Source: a bacterium (GTDB taxonomy: Bacteria > ARS69). Taken from it: a stretch of DNA of 14,441 bases. Each line of letters starts with the position of its first letter. Position 1 is the stretch's first letter. The notes beneath the pieces are model-generated. The model was not told where the DNA came from, ran no database searches, and saw only the letters and a list, made by a program, of their open reading frames with translations. The position numbers and the translations under genes are program-made. The DNA is taken from contig JALGZR010000090.1 in the NCBI GenBank assembly GCA_025774805.1, positions 15,625-30,065 of the forward strand. The letters run 5' to 3'. Below, piece by piece: positions 13,304-14,441 of the stretch.

Positions 13304-14143
13304 ATGCCCGCCGTCGCCATCGTCGCCTCGATGCTCGTCTCGTCGCCTCCCCCGGTGATGGATCACTTTCCGGAAGAACAGAACCCGTCCCAGGTGCTGC
13401 TCGTCGAGGATCTCCGATCCGGGGAGACGATTCGGAGGGAGAACGCCGGGGCGGCCGAGGAGATCCGTTTCCCCCTGGGCGAGTCGGCGCGATTGTTGTT
13501 CGCCCTCGCGGGGCTGGAGGAGCGATTGCTCGATCCGAGACGGAGGGTCCCCTGCGATTCCCTCTGCTGGGCGCGGGGCGGCCACGAGCTCGCCGACCTC
13601 TCCATGGCGGTCGCGTTCTCCTGCGATGCTTACTTCCGCTCGCTCCTTCCCGAGATCGGAGGAGAGCCCATTCGCCGCCACGCCCTTCGCGCGGGGTTCG
13701 GGCCGGACGTACCCTCCGCGACGGCGATCGAGAGCGCGGACGGTTTTCCGGGGGACGGGTGGAGCGCCACGGCCCGCCAGTGGATCGAGTTCTGGAGAGG
13801 TGTACAGAGGGGCACGCTCGGGCTGCGCTCCGCGACGACGTCGGCACTTCTCGCCGCGAGCGGAATGGCGGTCTCCTCCCCCCGCGGACTCGCCCGGGGT
13901 CTCCACGATCCCGTCCGTCGCGTCCGGGCCGCCGTCGGTGACACCGAAGAGGGAGCCTGGGTCACGGGAATCCGCCACCTCCGGGGAGGTGGACCCTGGT
14001 TGTTCGCCCTCCACGTTCGCGGGGCCACCGCGTCTCTGGTGACGGCACGGGCGGACCACATCCTGCGCGAGACGATCCGCACCTGGGAGCACACGTCACC
14101 GAACCGGGTGGGGCGCCCGCTCCCCCCCGTGACCGAGCGATAG
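13304..14143 (+). CDS. Penicillin-binding-protein-like transpeptidase domain with altered catalytic motifs
   Basis: The 279-residue protein resembles the transpeptidase domain of high-molecular-weight PBPs and class D beta-lactamases. VLLVEDLRSGETIRREN (31-47) fits the opening strand. FPLGESARLLFALAGLEERL (56-75) fits 'PPGSTFKLVTALAALE'. VPCDSLCWARGGHELADLSM (82-101) and AVAFSCDAYF (102-111) fit the 'CW..GGHG.vdL..AL..SCN.YF' block. EGAWVTGIRHL (216-226) fits the KTG strand. By this alignment SxxK is ExxR (Glu60, Arg63), SxN is SCD (106-108), and KTG is VTG (220-222). Ordinary acyl-serine catalysis therefore looks lost. A short hydrophobic N-terminus (AVAIVASMLV) may be a weak export signal, although it lacks positive charge. 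GGGAGG lies four bases before the ATG, and an in-frame TGA at 13283-13285 rules out a longer form. A serine hydrolase relative with other chemistry is the alternative. Confidence 0.68.
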   Translation: MPAVAIVASMLVSSPPPVMDHFPEEQNPSQVLLVEDLRSGETIRRENAGAAEEIRFPLGESARLLFALAGLEERLLDPRRRVPCDSLCWARGGHELADLSMAVAFSCDAYFRSLLPEIGGEPIRRHALRAGFGPDVPSATAIESADGFPGDGWSATARQWIEFWRGVQRGTLGLRSATTSALLAASGMAVSSPRGLARGLHDPVRRVRAAVGDTEEGAWVTGIRHLRGGGPWLFALHVRGATASLVTARADHILRETIRTWEHTSPNRVGRPLPPVTER

Positions 14144-14152
14144 CCCGCGCTT

Positions 14153-14174
14153 CTCACCAGGCTCGTCGCGAGGC
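14153..14174 (+). repeat. Short 3'-end element, copy 2
   Basis: This 22-mer matches the minus strand of 2217-2238 at 21 of 22 bases. It starts nine bases past the stop of the transpeptidase-like gene, in that gene's orientation. It overlaps a larger hairpin with arms ggctcg (14160-14165) and cgagcc (14185-14190), and lies between convergent genes. A terminator role is likely, but there is no T-run. Confidence 0.5.
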
Positions 14175-14192
14175 GGCGGCTCGCCGAGCCCT

Positions 14193-14441
14193 TTACCTCA
14201 GCCGCACCGCCTTCTCGACCAGCTCGACTCCGGGCGCGGTGAGCCGGAGCAGGTAGAGGCCGGGGACCACCGGTCGTCCGTCCTCGTCGCGACCGTTCCA
14301 GCGGACGGTGTGGTTCCCCCCGATGAGGGGGCGGTCGAGGACGTTCCGCACGAGCTTTCCCGAGACGTCGTAGACGCGAAGGGTCACGTGGGTGGGGGAC
14401 GGCACCCGAAAGCGCAGCTCCGTCCGCCCCGAGAACGGGTT
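14193..14441 (-). CDS. C-terminal FlgD-Ig-like sorting domain of a secreted or surface protein (N-terminus beyond the right edge)
   Basis: The visible 82 residues start NPFSGRTELRFRVPSPTHVT and continue with LRVYDVSGKLVRNVL, then GNHTVRWNGRDEDGRPVVPG and LYLLRLTAPG, ending in VRLR and a TAA stop. This is the standard 'NP...F.VP....V.L.VYDVSGR.V..L......G.H.V.WDG.D..G..V..G.Y..R' pattern of the Ig-like C-terminal domain (FlgD_ig / type IX-style sorting domain). It is found at the ends of large secreted proteins in the FCB group. The catalytic or binding part of the protein is outside the window, so its function cannot be given. The start codon is not present. The gene is convergent with the transpeptidase-like gene. 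Confidence 0.88.
   Translation of the reverse strand, partial: NPFSGRTELRFRVPSPTHVTLRVYDVSGKLVRNVLDRPLIGGNHTVRWNGRDEDGRPVVPGLYLLRLTAPGVELVEKAVRLR

Noticed and set aside
13211-14092. N-terminal extension of the radical SAM-like frame up to 14092
   Set aside because: It is antisense to the transpeptidase-like gene, has no conserved motif, and the start at 13210 has a good ribosome site. The intermediate ATG at 13267 has none.

Overview
The window is very G+C-rich and densely coded on both strands, and it looks like chromosomal DNA from an uncultured bacterium. The gene at the right edge ends in a FlgD-Ig-like, type IX-style C-terminal domain. Together with the fused FtcD, the four-domain S1 protein and the base composition, this suggests the FCB group, for example an Eisenbacteria-like lineage. 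That placement is an inference. I see no rRNA, tRNA, CRISPR array, integrase or insertion sequence.

Layout, left to right. (1) 1-112 (-) encodes only the last residues of a SpoIIE/RsbU-type PP2C phosphatase and is probably a remnant. (2) 191-1111 (-) is heme O synthase (ctaB), divergent from (3) 1338-2237 (+), a membrane-anchored endonuclease/exonuclease/phosphatase-family hydrolase. (4) 2258-4060 (-) is an S1-domain ribosomal-protein-S1-like protein with a long acidic, Pro/Ala-rich N-terminus that contains a fresh 84-bp tandem duplication. It is divergent, across a 306-bp gap, from (5) 4367-6064 (+), a bifunctional formimidoyltransferase-cyclodeaminase. (6) 8451-10106 (-), a peptide-type substrate-binding lipoprotein, lies 13 bp upstream of (7) 6101-8437 (-), a hybrid histidine kinase. 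No permease genes are present, so the pair reads as a sensory unit rather than a transporter. (8) 10311-10922 (-) is a small two-helix membrane protein with a possible PH-like domain, divergent from (9) 11068-12414 (+), an unrecognised membrane protein with a proline-rich tail. (10) 12467-13210 (-) and (11) 13304-14143 (+) are divergent across 93 bp. (12) 14193-14441 (-) is the C-terminal end of a surface or secreted protein.

The most interesting part is genes 10 and 11. Gene 10 has the fold signature of a COG0731-type radical SAM protein but lacks the CxxxCxxC cluster motif. Gene 11 looks like a penicillin-binding-protein transpeptidase domain in which all three catalytic motifs (SxxK, SxN, KTG) are altered. 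Two intact reading frames for two apparently inactive enzymes, facing away from a shared promoter region, are unusual and could be a repurposed pair.

Two short sequence elements also recur just downstream of stop codons: 2217-2238 with 14153-14174, and 131-158 with 6071-6092. Each is oriented the same way relative to its upstream gene, which suggests 3'-end or terminator modules.
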